Below are positions 57,596 through 64,000 of a stretch of 64,000 nt of DNA, piece after piece; within the stretch, counting starts at the first letter, position 1; each line of letters opens with the position of its first letter. The notes beneath the pieces are model-generated. The model ran no database searches, was not told where the DNA came from, and saw only the letters and a program-made list of their open reading frames with translations. Origin of the DNA: a virus. The DNA lies in the IMG/VR virus record IMGVR_UViG_3300046517_002304, positions 434,001 to 498,000 of that record. One strand, 5' to 3'. A program made the translations under genes and the position numbers.

Positions 57596-58129
57596 TTAAT
57601 CGCCTATTAATTGTTCAAGATCATGCATTCTAAGATTTGATACAAAGCCACATCTATCATTATAATGGTATCTTGTATTCACGCAACCAGATGCAAACCG
57701 ATTAATAAACTTACGCTTTTTACCAAACGGCCAAACTCTATATTTTAACAAATAACTTAATACCGACCATCGCATAGAACTACCGCGCCAAAACTCGCCA
57801 GGCTCAATGCAAAAGGTGTGCTGGTTGGTAGTACAGTAAATCACAGCAGGGTTTTTTAACTTTAACTTGGCTTCAATATCGGACACGACCTTAATGCGTC
57901 CTGGATTATTTGTCGTAATAAAAAATGCTTTAAACTTTCCACTTCGGAAGTAATGTAAGTAACCCTGAAAAGAATCCCGACATGACATAGGATTCCATCC
58001 ATTGGCCGAATAAACACTAGGAAGATAAAAACTAAAAGATGAGTCTACCGGAAACGGAACTCCTTCTGGAAGTTCCGGCAAACTTTCTATGTAATTACGA
58101 GAAAACATGGCATCTCTCATTGTCCTCAT
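57596..58129 (-). CDS. Unknown protein, family B copy 1
   Basis: A 177-residue protein with the family B pattern: SCRDSF, then FWRGSSMRWSVLSYLL. After the F-W segment it has FASGCVNTRYHYNDRCGF, shared with the gene at 59209 (FKSGCVNTAIHYNPDFGIF). The ATG at 58129 overlaps the preceding stop as ATGA, so it is coupled to family A copy 2. Function unknown. Confidence 0.8.
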   Translation of the reverse strand: MRTMRDAMFSRNYIESLPELPEGVPFPVDSSFSFYLPSVYSANGWNPMSCRDSFQGYLHYFRSGKFKAFFITTNNPGRIKVVSDIEAKLKLKNPAVIYCTTNQHTFCIEPGEFWRGSSMRWSVLSYLLKYRVWPFGKKRKFINRFASGCVNTRYHYNDRCGFVSNLRMHDLEQLIGD

Positions 58130-58587
58130 AAATTGACTATGTCCCAAACATCGCCCTCTGATATGCCGAATTCTTTCGCAGTCTTTAATACTTTTTCTCT
58201 AATCTGTTTTTGAATTATTCTAATATCCTTAATCCTTTGTTTTATTACAGGATGATTGCCACCCTGTATTTTATTCTCTTCTACAGCAGGATAATAATCC
58301 CCTTTAAGTTCCACGTAGTCTACTGCAATTTCGCTGCCTTGATCGTATGAATCTACGATTAGAGAAACTCTAAATTCCAGTGCTTTTTTAGAGGGCACAG
58401 TAACATCAAACTCACACCTTCCATTAATCTGCTGTGCCAATAAACGAATTTCTTTTACCAATGAAAAGCTTGAAAGCTTATTCTTCTTAGCACGATCCTG
58501 ACTATCAATCTTAGATATTTTATTATCAATACTTTCTCTAAGCTTAGTCAAAACCTTACGATCATTAATTTTTTCAACATCAATCAT
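58126..58587 (-). CDS. Unknown protein, family A copy 2
   Basis: A 153-residue protein homologous to 57101-57595 (see the shared helix and the final FGISEGDVWDIV). It is coupled by ATGA overlaps to both flanking family B genes. Confidence 0.8.
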   Translation of the reverse strand: MIDVEKINDRKVLTKLRESIDNKISKIDSQDRAKKNKLSSFSLVKEIRLLAQQINGRCEFDVTVPSKKALEFRVSLIVDSYDQGSEIAVDYVELKGDYYPAVEENKIQGGNHPVIKQRIKDIRIIQKQIREKVLKTAKEFGISEGDVWDIVNL

Positions 58588-59204
58588 ATCGCATCTCCCA
58601 TAATTTTCTTGAGTTCTTTACGATTCACAAAGCATTTATCAACTTGCTTCGGAGTTAAATTATAAAAATGATCACACCAGCCAGTAAATTTAGGCGCATC
58701 ATAATAACTATAACCATTATTATGCCTAAAAGTCTGATAGCGTACATAATGATTGCCGTTTAAAAACTTATTAACGGCAACCCTCGTATTGCGCGATGAA
58801 AAATACTCTGACCTACGTATCGTAGAAACAACGTTGGCCCTATAGCTTCTACCGGCTCTTATTAAAGCTGTCAGTAAAGAAAACCTAACTCTCTTCATCC
58901 AAAAACCGGTCAGCTTAATACAAACAATATTCTTTCCGTCAGTTCTATATCCATTACACCGAAATCTTTTGGGTACCTTAGACTTAATCTGAAAATCTTT
59001 CAAAAATTTTATAATATTTCCTAAGTGAGCGCCACTCTTACACTGATAAAACAATCTTCTCGGATACGGATTATAGCGAAACGTATCATCCACAGATTCA
59101 CGACAATACTCCCAATACTGGTAATTGTCGTTTACTAAATAAAATGAATCTTTATATTCTCCATAAATATCATCGTTAGATGGAGCTTTAATCAATCTTT
59201 TCAT
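58584..59204 (-). CDS. Unknown protein, family B copy 2
   Basis: A 206-residue protein with the B pattern: YCRESV, then FWMKRVRFSLLTALIRAG. The C-terminal part (VNKFLNGNHYVRYQTFRHN) is basic and aromatic. It is coupled to family A copy 2 by ATGA. Function unknown. Confidence 0.8.
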   Translation of the reverse strand: MKRLIKAPSNDDIYGEYKDSFYLVNDNYQYWEYCRESVDDTFRYNPYPRRLFYQCKSGAHLGNIIKFLKDFQIKSKVPKRFRCNGYRTDGKNIVCIKLTGFWMKRVRFSLLTALIRAGRSYRANVVSTIRRSEYFSSRNTRVAVNKFLNGNHYVRYQTFRHNNGYSYYDAPKFTGWCDHFYNLTPKQVDKCFVNRKELKKIMGDAI

Positions 59205-59208
59205 TAAG

Positions 59209-59748
59209 TCACCTACAGATTAACTTGGAAACATCAGGAAGTAATTTTAAATTTTCAAAAATACCAAAATCAGGATTGTAATGAATCGCCGTGTTCACAC
59301 AGCCTGATTTAAACTTTGCTAAAAATTCTTTTTTCAAATCAGTATCAAAGTATGGGCCAACATACCCCCGAGCCTTAAATACAGAACTAAAAACAGAAAG
59401 CCTCATCGGACTAGCAAGCCAAAATTTGCTCATTTCAATATAAGTGATACGTTTCTCATCAGTAGGAAAAAAATTAGTGCGATCTAAAGTATCAATATTT
59501 AATTCTTGTTCAATATCTTGAACCGGCTGAATATGCATTTTAGATGCACCCTCTGGTGCTCTCAAATAAAGAATGTGTCTTTTATCTTCGCTAATTTTCA
59601 AAATTCTGCTCTGAAATACGTCCCTGCAAAGATACCACGCTTTATCTGTAAAGCTGAGAAAGTCAGCTATTAAAAATGGATACGACGAGAAATCATAATT
59701 AGCATGTGTTGGGGGTATCTTTACACTAGATTTAAATGGCCAAAACAT
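59209..59748 (-). CDS. Unknown protein, family B copy 3
   Basis: A 179-residue protein starting MFWPFKSSVKIPPTH. It has the B pattern LCRDVF, then FWLASPMRLSVFSSVFKARG, and the shared FKSGCVNTAIHYN. The ATG at 59748 has AGAGGT upstream; a longer version would run into the WGR gene. Function unknown. Confidence 0.8.
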   Translation of the reverse strand: MFWPFKSSVKIPPTHANYDFSSYPFLIADFLSFTDKAWYLCRDVFQSRILKISEDKRHILYLRAPEGASKMHIQPVQDIEQELNIDTLDRTNFFPTDEKRITYIEMSKFWLASPMRLSVFSSVFKARGYVGPYFDTDLKKEFLAKFKSGCVNTAIHYNPDFGIFENLKLLPDVSKLICR

Positions 59749-59749
59749 A

Positions 59750-59983
59750 TTAGACCTCTTTATAACCTTTTGCCGTTTTCTCTTTAACCATCTTAGACAC
59801 ATGCTTAATGGCATCGTCGTTACTTGAGAATTCCTTAATACTAAAACTGCCAGCAGCGCCTATCTTGCCATACTTAAAAAATACTACGTCTTCTTCACAA
59901 AAAACGCTCCAGAACTTATTAGACCGCCCCTTCGTAAATTCAAACCTACGAAAGACTTCTTTAACGCCATCTAGTTTTTTCAT
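59750..59983 (-). CDS. WGR-domain protein, stand-alone
   Basis: A 77-residue protein. VFRRFEFTKGRSNKFWSV, then VVFFKYGKIGAAGS, then VSKMVKEKTAKGYKE closely follow the WGR domain: an E-x-x-x-x-x-S-x-K-F-W strand, a (W/K)-(G/Y)-(R/K)-I-G turn, and the final K-x-x-K-G-Y. The Trp of the name motif is replaced here by Lys-Tyr-Gly-Lys. WGR domains bind nucleic acid ends, as in PARP proteins. A stand-alone copy could compete for DNA ends or modulate ADP-ribosylation; inference only. The ATG at 59983 is preferred over a longer GTG start, and its promoter lies at 60010-60038. Confidence 0.8.
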   Translation of the reverse strand: MKKLDGVKEVFRRFEFTKGRSNKFWSVFCEEDVVFFKYGKIGAAGSFSIKEFSSNDDAIKHVSKMVKEKTAKGYKEV

Positions 59984-60009
59984 AATTGTACTTTTAGAAA
60001 GGAAGGCCA

Positions 60010-60038
60010 AATATACCACATTTTGTCAAGCCGGTCAA
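60010..60038 (-). promoter_or_regulatory. Sigma70-like promoter, TTGACC-N17-TATATT with extended -10
   Basis: TTGACC, 17 bases, then TATATT with TGTGG directly before it, on the minus strand. The start point would be near 60003, leaving a leader of about 20 bases to the WGR gene. Confidence 0.7.
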
Positions 60039-60072
60039 TCTCTCCTAAGCAGAATTTTTGTGGTAAAGCCGC

Positions 60073-60546
60073 CTATTGTGATACAAAAACAGCACACCAA
60101 TAATACATGCTATTATCGCCGCAGGCAACACCTATTCCAATATGAGAATAATCTCCTAGCATATTTTTTCTATGACCAGAAGAATTTTCCCACATAGTAA
60201 TTACTGCTTCGGGGTCATACCAAGATTCGTCGGCGATATTTTCACCTATCGCACTAAAAGACTTTCCGACTTTCTCTACTCTGTCCCATGGCTCTTCGCC
60301 ATTATCATTTTTGTGAGAAAGCTTGCCTGCACGCGCCATCCAGTCAGCATGTCGTTGAGCAACAGAACAAATAATAGCATCCTTAGTTAAATCAGCTTTC
60401 CCATTATTAAAACGAAAAGCATTAACGTAATGGAGCAGCTTATCTGTTTTTTCATCATAGGCTGACACCGCAGTATTAAACGGCGTCTGATGATGGCAAC
60501 TTACCGCGCAACATAAGAAAAGAATAATAACGATTTTTTGGAACAT
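60073..60546 (-). CDS. CAP-domain (SCP-like) lipoprotein
   Basis: A 157-residue protein. A signal peptide ends in AVSCHHQ (lipobox-like Cys near 17). The CAP domain is clear: LLHYVNAFRFNNGKADL, then AQRHADWMARAGKLSH, GENIADESWYD, WENSSGHRKNMLGDYSHIGI, and YYWCAVF. The putative catalytic His and Glu residues are present. CAP proteins bind peptides, sterols or cell-wall material and are secreted; a phage-encoded copy could affect the host envelope. Starts ATG at 60546 with AGGGA upstream. Confidence 0.9.
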   Translation of the reverse strand: MFQKIVIILFLCCAVSCHHQTPFNTAVSAYDEKTDKLLHYVNAFRFNNGKADLTKDAIICSVAQRHADWMARAGKLSHKNDNGEEPWDRVEKVGKSFSAIGENIADESWYDPEAVITMWENSSGHRKNMLGDYSHIGIGVACGDNSMYYWCAVFVSQ

Positions 60547-60555
60547 TTTCAATCC

Positions 60556-60762
60556 CTATAAATGGCTAATGTCTGCATCATGCTGCCTTGGCAGATTCTT
60601 AGCATCATTTTCATCCATGATGATAAGCTCGGGAACCCCATCTTGCCAAACAGTAATGCCAATTACGTTGTCTAAGTTAGAGCACTTGACGCAGGTCTTG
60701 GTACTAGGAAGAGCTTCAAGGCGCTCTTTAGGAATCTTCTTACCGCAGGTTTCGCACAACAT
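60556..60762 (-). CDS. Small DksA/TraR-type zinc-finger protein
   Basis: A 68-residue protein starting MLCETCGKKIPKERLEALPS, then TCVKC. This is the C-terminal DksA/TraR zinc finger (C-x-x-C-G, P, R-L-x-A-x-P, C-x-x-C). The coiled-coil part of DksA is missing, and a different tail follows. TraR-like proteins bind RNA polymerase and change promoter use. Whether this one does is unknown. Confidence 0.85.
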   Translation of the reverse strand: MLCETCGKKIPKERLEALPSTKTCVKCSNLDNVIGITVWQDGVPELIIMDENDAKNLPRQHDADISHL

Positions 60763-60785
60763 AATCTGTATCTAGAATAGTAGTC

Positions 60786-60980
60786 CTAGTTTTTAAAATC
60801 ACTACGACTAAAAATTATAATAGGAAACGCTATAAAAAAATACAAAGATGCTGCGGCACAAACCCATATTGCCCTACCGTCTAATACATTCAACCAGCAC
60901 ATAGCTTGCAAAAGCCAAGCCCCAATGTAGTCAAAAGAAAACCAAGTTTTCTTAAAGTACTTAAAGTACTGGCGAAACAT
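60786..60980 (-). CDS. Small membrane protein
   Basis: A 64-residue protein with two hydrophobic segments (AWLLQAMCWLNVL and WVCAAASLYFFIAFPIIIF). Function unknown. Confidence 0.65.
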   Translation of the reverse strand: MFRQYFKYFKKTWFSFDYIGAWLLQAMCWLNVLDGRAIWVCAAASLYFFIAFPIIIFSRSDFKN

Positions 60981-60982
60981 GA

Positions 60983-61234
60983 TTATCGTCCGAATCGGAA
61001 CCCGAAGCCAAAATATGGCTGGTAGTATGGCTGATTATAGTAATAAGGGTTATTATAATAATACGGCTGGTTGTAATAGGGGCGATTGTAGTATGGGTTC
61101 CCATAATACTGGCGACCATATGGGCGATTATAATTGTTATTCGGCCCACCTACACCAACTCCAAGTCCCCATCCCGCATCACTTACGGCGGGAGCACACA
61201 AAAATAAAGCAACAGCAATCAATAGTTTTTTCAT
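60983..61234 (-). CDS. Secreted Tyr/Pro/Asn-rich repeat protein
   Basis: An 83-residue protein: signal peptide MKKLLIAVALFLCAPAVSDA, a Gly-rich stretch, then repeats of the type NPYYN-RPYY-NQPYY, ending FGFRFGR. Low-complexity repeats of this kind occur in bacterial surface proteins; a role in the virion or envelope is guesswork. The ATG at 61234 has GGAGA and is preceded by TATAAATA (61253-61260). Confidence 0.7.
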   Translation of the reverse strand: MKKLLIAVALFLCAPAVSDAGWGLGVGVGGPNNNYNRPYGRQYYGNPYYNRPYYNQPYYYNNPYYYNQPYYQPYFGFGFRFGR

Positions 61235-61252
61235 GATTTTTTTCTCCAATTA

Positions 61253-61260
61253 TATTTATA
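61253..61260 (-). promoter_or_regulatory. T4-late-like octamer TATAAATA (exact)
   Basis: The exact T4 late consensus TATAAATA on the minus strand, 18 bases before the ATG at 61234, followed by a GGAGA ribosome site. Confidence 0.6.
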
Positions 61261-61540
61261 TTTCCGAACGAACATCTTCAACAAGCATCACGTACTCTTG
61301 TGCTTTTTTCAGTACTTTCAGACAAAGACTTTTGACAATGCTATCATAATTATTCCGCAAAGTGCCAACCTCAAACCTGTTATAAACTAAATAACCGCCA
61401 TTATTAGTATCAATAATACCTATATTCCATAGGCCCATATCGTATATTCCAACGGATAATCCCCGGCGTGAAAACTGGTAGCCATTCAGGCTCTTCCTTG
61501 CGAAACCTTTTTCCATCAAATAAGCCATATCATCTTCCAT
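61256..61540 (-). CDS. Unknown small protein
   Basis: A 94-residue protein starting MEDDMAYLMEKGFARK. The order Y-L-x-x-x-G-F, then a W-x-I strand, then a terminal helix is also seen in the gene at 62013-62339, so they may be distant copies. The end overlaps the next promoter. Confidence 0.65.
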   Translation of the reverse strand: MEDDMAYLMEKGFARKSLNGYQFSRRGLSVGIYDMGLWNIGIIDTNNGGYLVYNRFEVGTLRNNYDSIVKSLCLKVLKKAQEYVMLVEDVRSEI

Positions 61541-61543
61541 ACT

Positions 61544-61903
61544 TCACCATCCCATAGTTCTTTTAGCGCCATCACGATATTCTTTGGTCAAATGATTTAA
61601 CTGAAATAAAGTACGATTTGCGTTGAATTGCTTAAGCACTTTATTATCGTGAGACGCCATCATCTTGTCACTAATCGCATCAACGCCTTCAAGGCCAGAG
61701 TCTATATTTCGCATGTCTACCATAATTCTATACTCAGAAGAATTACGCCACTCTTGAATTGACTTAAACTTTTTTCCGTCAACAATGAATCCAGAAGTGC
61801 TTCTTTTCTCAAAAAGGCCAGGGCGAGGTGGATGAGGAATCTTATCCGCAGCCATAACCAAAGTAGAACTCCACACCAACACCGCAAACGTAAAAATACG
61901 CAT
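61544..61903 (-). CDS. Secreted unknown protein
   Basis: A 119-residue protein with signal peptide MRIFTFAVLVWSSTLVMAAD. The rest is charged with no known motif. CAGGAGAAAG precedes the ATG. Confidence 0.7.
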   Translation of the reverse strand: MRIFTFAVLVWSSTLVMAADKIPHPPRPGLFEKRSTSGFIVDGKKFKSIQEWRNSSEYRIMVDMRNIDSGLEGVDAISDKMMASHDNKVLKQFNANRTLFQLNHLTKEYRDGAKRTMGW

Positions 61904-61918
61904 GATCTTTCTCCTGTA

Positions 61919-62020
61919 TTAGAAAAAATAGTTCCAGTGCTTTTTAACCCATCGGTAAGCAAATGGAAAGCCAATGATGCAAGCCAAAATAACAAACAAT
62001 TGAAGTATTAAATCAAACAT
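61919..62020 (-). CDS. Small single-pass membrane protein, 33 residues
   Basis: Starts ATG at 62020 with GGAG 7 bases upstream and encodes 33 residues: a membrane segment (LILQLFVILACIIGFPFAY) followed by a basic end (RWVKKHWNYFF). The start overlaps the upstream gene's end by 8 bases. Confidence 0.6.
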   Translation of the reverse strand: MFDLILQLFVILACIIGFPFAYRWVKKHWNYFF

Positions 62021-62339
62021 TTTTTAACTCCTCCCGCCAATCATTCAAGCCACAAATAATTTCATAATATTCCAAAATTGATTTTCTTAAACTATTTTCT
62101 AGTTGTTCCTCAAGCTGGCCCAGGGGAACATAGAAGGCAAATTTTCCGCCAACAGCAATAGTCCAATTACCATAACCAGTATTGGTAATTTTTATTTTAC
62201 TGTTTTCATATGTTTCAGCAGGTGTTTGGAATGAAAATAAGCTAACAGAATGGCTATTGACCGAAAACGGAGAGTTAAGATTAGCCTTAACCGCAATTTT
62301 TTCAAATCCAATGCTTAATAAATAATCATAGTCACTCAT
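62013..62339 (-). CDS. Unknown small protein
   Basis: A 108-residue protein starting MSDYDYLLSIGFEKI. See the gene at 61256 for a possible distant relation. Start overlaps the upstream stop as ATGA. No known motif. Confidence 0.7.
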   Translation of the reverse strand: MSDYDYLLSIGFEKIAVKANLNSPFSVNSHSVSLFSFQTPAETYENSKIKITNTGYGNWTIAVGGKFAFYVPLGQLEEQLENSLRKSILEYYEIICGLNDWREELKNV

Positions 62340-62623
62340 TGCTTGTACTCATCTAAATCGCCATTTTTAACAATACACTTATCCTCATACGGAGCCACTA
62401 GTCTACGATTAAACTCTAAGCCAGCAGCATTGAATACTTCCTGTGCTCGGCTAAGATTAGCGTATCGCCAGCCGGCATCTGGCTTCATTGAAGCCGCAAC
62501 AATTCTAGTAATCGTATAATTACAATTACCCTCTAAGCTATCTGGATAAGACTTCAATAAAGTAATTAGCTCATCAATTTTAGGATTTAATACTGATCGA
62601 ATATCAATAGGAACGTACGGCAT
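62336..62623 (-). CDS. DUF6899-like phage protein
   Basis: A 95-residue protein. CNYTITRIVAAS near residues 34-45, GLEFNRRLVAPYEDKCIVKN near 69-88 and a final NGDLDE-type end fit a small family frequent in phages (N-Y-x-I-T, then E-F-x-R-R-x-x-x-P-Y-E-D, then N-G-D). The function of the family is unknown. Confidence 0.75.
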   Translation of the reverse strand: MPYVPIDIRSVLNPKIDELITLLKSYPDSLEGNCNYTITRIVAASMKPDAGWRYANLSRAQEVFNAAGLEFNRRLVAPYEDKCIVKNGDLDEYKQ

Positions 62624-62649
62624 AATAACTACCTTTAATAAAAAACTAA

Positions 62650-62871
62650 TTAATCAACTGTAAAGCTTGCAATAACATCATTATCAAAACGAACTTCTAC
62701 ATCCACATATTCACCACCAGCATGACTTACTTGCTGAAAAGTAAGTCTTTGTTTTAAAACCTGCTTTACCAATTCGGTAAAGCACTCCATTTGTTTCACA
62801 GACTGATTGCTACCCGGCAACCAAGTGCAGTTATTGCCAAACAAACCCGCCAACGCTTGTTCTGTTTTCAT
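62650..62871 (-). CDS. Unknown small protein
   Basis: A 73-residue protein with the segment SHAGGEYVDVEVRFDNDVIA at its end. No recognised family. AGGAAC precedes the ATG and the promoter at 62904-62932 lies upstream. Confidence 0.65.
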   Translation of the reverse strand: MKTEQALAGLFGNNCTWLPGSNQSVKQMECFTELVKQVLKQRLTFQQVSHAGGEYVDVEVRFDNDVIASFTVD

Positions 62872-62903
62872 GACTTGTTCCTAGATTATGGATACTTTTA
62901 CCA

Positions 62904-62932
62904 ATTTTACTAGAAAAAACCCAACAATGCAA
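62904..62932 (-). promoter_or_regulatory. Sigma70-like promoter, TTGCAT-N17-TAAAAT
   Basis: TTGCAT, 17 bases, then TAAAAT on the minus strand. It would start near 62897 and drive the 73-residue gene. Confidence 0.6.
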
Positions 62933-62934
62933 TA

Positions 62935-64000
62935 TCAATTTTTGGGTTTTGAGAATTTTGTTAAAAACTCATTAACTGTTTGATCAAAAACATTTTTAGT
63001 TTTTTTAGTGAAGGCGCATGGCAATGAAACCTGTTTAATCGCTTCCACAATCTTCTGGTCACTTTTAGCCAAAACATCCTTCAACTTATCAAAGAAGACA
63101 CTAGAGTTTGCTTTAGTGATTTTCTTCATTCCACTAAAATTCTCCTGCCATATCTTTTGAGTAATTTGCTTATTCTCCTCATACTTTTCTTTATACTCGG
63201 CATTTATCTGATTAACTTTATCAATAGAATCTTGCGCTAAAGATTTAGTCCAGTTCCATGCCTGTAATGCAGGAATGGTACAAATAAACTTCATCATCTG
63301 ATCTTCTAGCTCATACATTTCGTCCGGGCCATCGCCAGCAAAAAAATCTTCTATCTGCTTAGAGTTCATGCCTTTGAGAAATTCTTCTTCTAACGTTTCG
63401 CTGATTAATTCAAAAACATCAAAATCATATGTGATATGGCGCACTTCGCGGCCTGGTTCATGAACATCAAAAGACTCGCCAGTATAACAACTATAAAGCC
63501 ACTCGCCCAAAAACTCAAAACTCAAAAGACGATCTGATTTTCCAGTATTAACAAACTCTAGTTCGCCAGAACAATCCCACTCTGGATCTTTATCATAATT
63601 AACATTAAAAGTTGGTCCTTCTAATACCCACTCGGAATACATCTGACAAATAACAAGAGCAATTTTCTTTCTTAGAGAACATCTAACTTTTAGAAAATCA
63701 AACTTATCTCTATTTTTTGCGTACCAAGTAGATTCATTAAATATAACTTCTTTATACTTAACTTCCTCCGAATGCATCAATTCATGTTCTGAAAATTGTT
63801 CCTGCAATATATCAGACGTTCGCTCTGGATAATCGTACTCCAACAAAGCCTGGTTTAAAAAACTATCGGCATAAAATTTCTCCCCACAAGTGTCGCAAGT
63901 AGAGAATATATTAAATAAATTATGATCATCTAATTCTGCCGGAAGCCTATGGCCATGATGAATTTCTTTAGAAAGATACTCTACAAACTCTTCTTTACGC
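62935..64000 (-). CDS. Unknown protein, N-terminus outside the window
   Basis: The reading frame is open from the stop at 62935 to the window edge, so at least 354 codons are present. The visible N-terminal part includes CDTCGEKFYADS, a C-x-x-C that may bind zinc, and HHGHRLPAELDDHN. The rest is helical and acidic with the segment FDVHEPGREVRHI. A start inside the window would be only at TTG codons near 63846, so continuation is more likely. No family recognised. Confidence 0.8.
   Translation of the reverse strand, partial: RKEEFVEYLSKEIHHGHRLPAELDDHNLFNIFSTCDTCGEKFYADSFLNQALLEYDYPERTSDILQEQFSEHELMHSEEVKYKEVIFNESTWYAKNRDKFDFLKVRCSLRKKIALVICQMYSEWVLEGPTFNVNYDKDPEWDCSGELEFVNTGKSDRLLSFEFLGEWLYSCYTGESFDVHEPGREVRHITYDFDVFELISETLEEEFLKGMNSKQIEDFFAGDGPDEMYELEDQMMKFICTIPALQAWNWTKSLAQDSIDKVNQINAEYKEKYEENKQITQKIWQENFSGMKKITKANSSVFFDKLKDVLAKSDQKIVEAIKQVSLPCAFTKKTKNVFDQTVNEFLTKFSKPKN

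Overview
This window looks like part of a large tailed dsDNA phage genome (jumbo-phage scale) with low GC content, judged by eye to be well under 45%. The evidence is as follows. Genes are tightly packed, with ATGA or TAATG overlaps and long co-directional runs, mostly on the minus strand. There are no ribosomal operons or biosynthetic pathways. Phage-typical genes are present: PhoH, a GroES-like co-chaperonin, ClpX, DnaJ, a sigma-70 family factor, ParB, an alpha subunit of DNA polymerase III, peptide deformylase, a DUF6899-like protein, a very long LamG-repeat surface protein and several probable virion proteins. Many small proteins have no recognisable family. The host is not identified. One GC-rich histone-H1-like gene suggests exchange with a host of higher GC content, and the glycan genes and LamG protein suggest an aquatic or environmental bacterium. 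That is inference.

Layout. 1-6.4 kb: proteostasis and unknown genes (degenerate metallophosphoesterase, GGCT-like, GroES-like, I78-type inhibitor, ClpX, membrane protein, saccharopine-dehydrogenase-like). 6.5-10.4 kb: regulators (histone-like protein, TnpB element, tandem CsrA, ParB, zinc ribbon). 10.4-17 kb: a glycan cassette (adenylate-forming enzyme, four glycosyltransferase-like genes including a GT-sulfotransferase fusion, methyltransferase). 17-22.5 kb: large unknown, probably virion, proteins. 22.5-25 kb: secreted protein, sigma factor, amidoligase-like protein. 25-30 kb: the 1645-aa LamG protein. 30-34.8 kb: glycosyltransferases, PhoH, a probable non-coding RNA, DnaJ. 34.8-42.9 kb: A-type Fe-S carrier-like protein, IF-3, ThDP decarboxylase, tail-like protein, pseudo-deaminase, indoleamine 2,3-dioxygenase and unknowns. 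42.9-49 kb: lipoprotein, many small zinc-ribbon and membrane proteins, peptide deformylase, S21-like protein, two GT-B-like proteins. 49-51.2 kb: small unknowns including a degenerate metallopeptidase. 51.2-56.2 kb: DnaE fragment and probable virion proteins on the plus strand. 56.2-64 kb: RelA/SpoT-like protein, tandemly duplicated unknown families, WGR, CAP and other small proteins.

How the genes fit together. IF-3, an S21-like protein and peptide deformylase suggest the phage adjusts host translation. The sigma factor, single-chain CsrA, histone-like protein and DksA-type zinc finger suggest control of host expression. ClpX, DnaJ, GroES-like and I78-type proteins suggest control of folding and proteolysis. 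The glycan genes could decorate virions or alter the host surface. I see at least three candidate promoter classes: sigma70-like promoters with an extended -10 element; ACTTCC-N18-TATWGT, three copies with identical spacing; and T4-late-like TAAATA octamers, several exactly four bases from a start codon, which would give leaderless mRNAs. Several proteins keep a metalloenzyme fold but have lost the metal ligands.

No tRNA, rRNA, CRISPR array, terminase, portal or major capsid gene was recognised here. All family assignments come from reading motifs, not from database searches.
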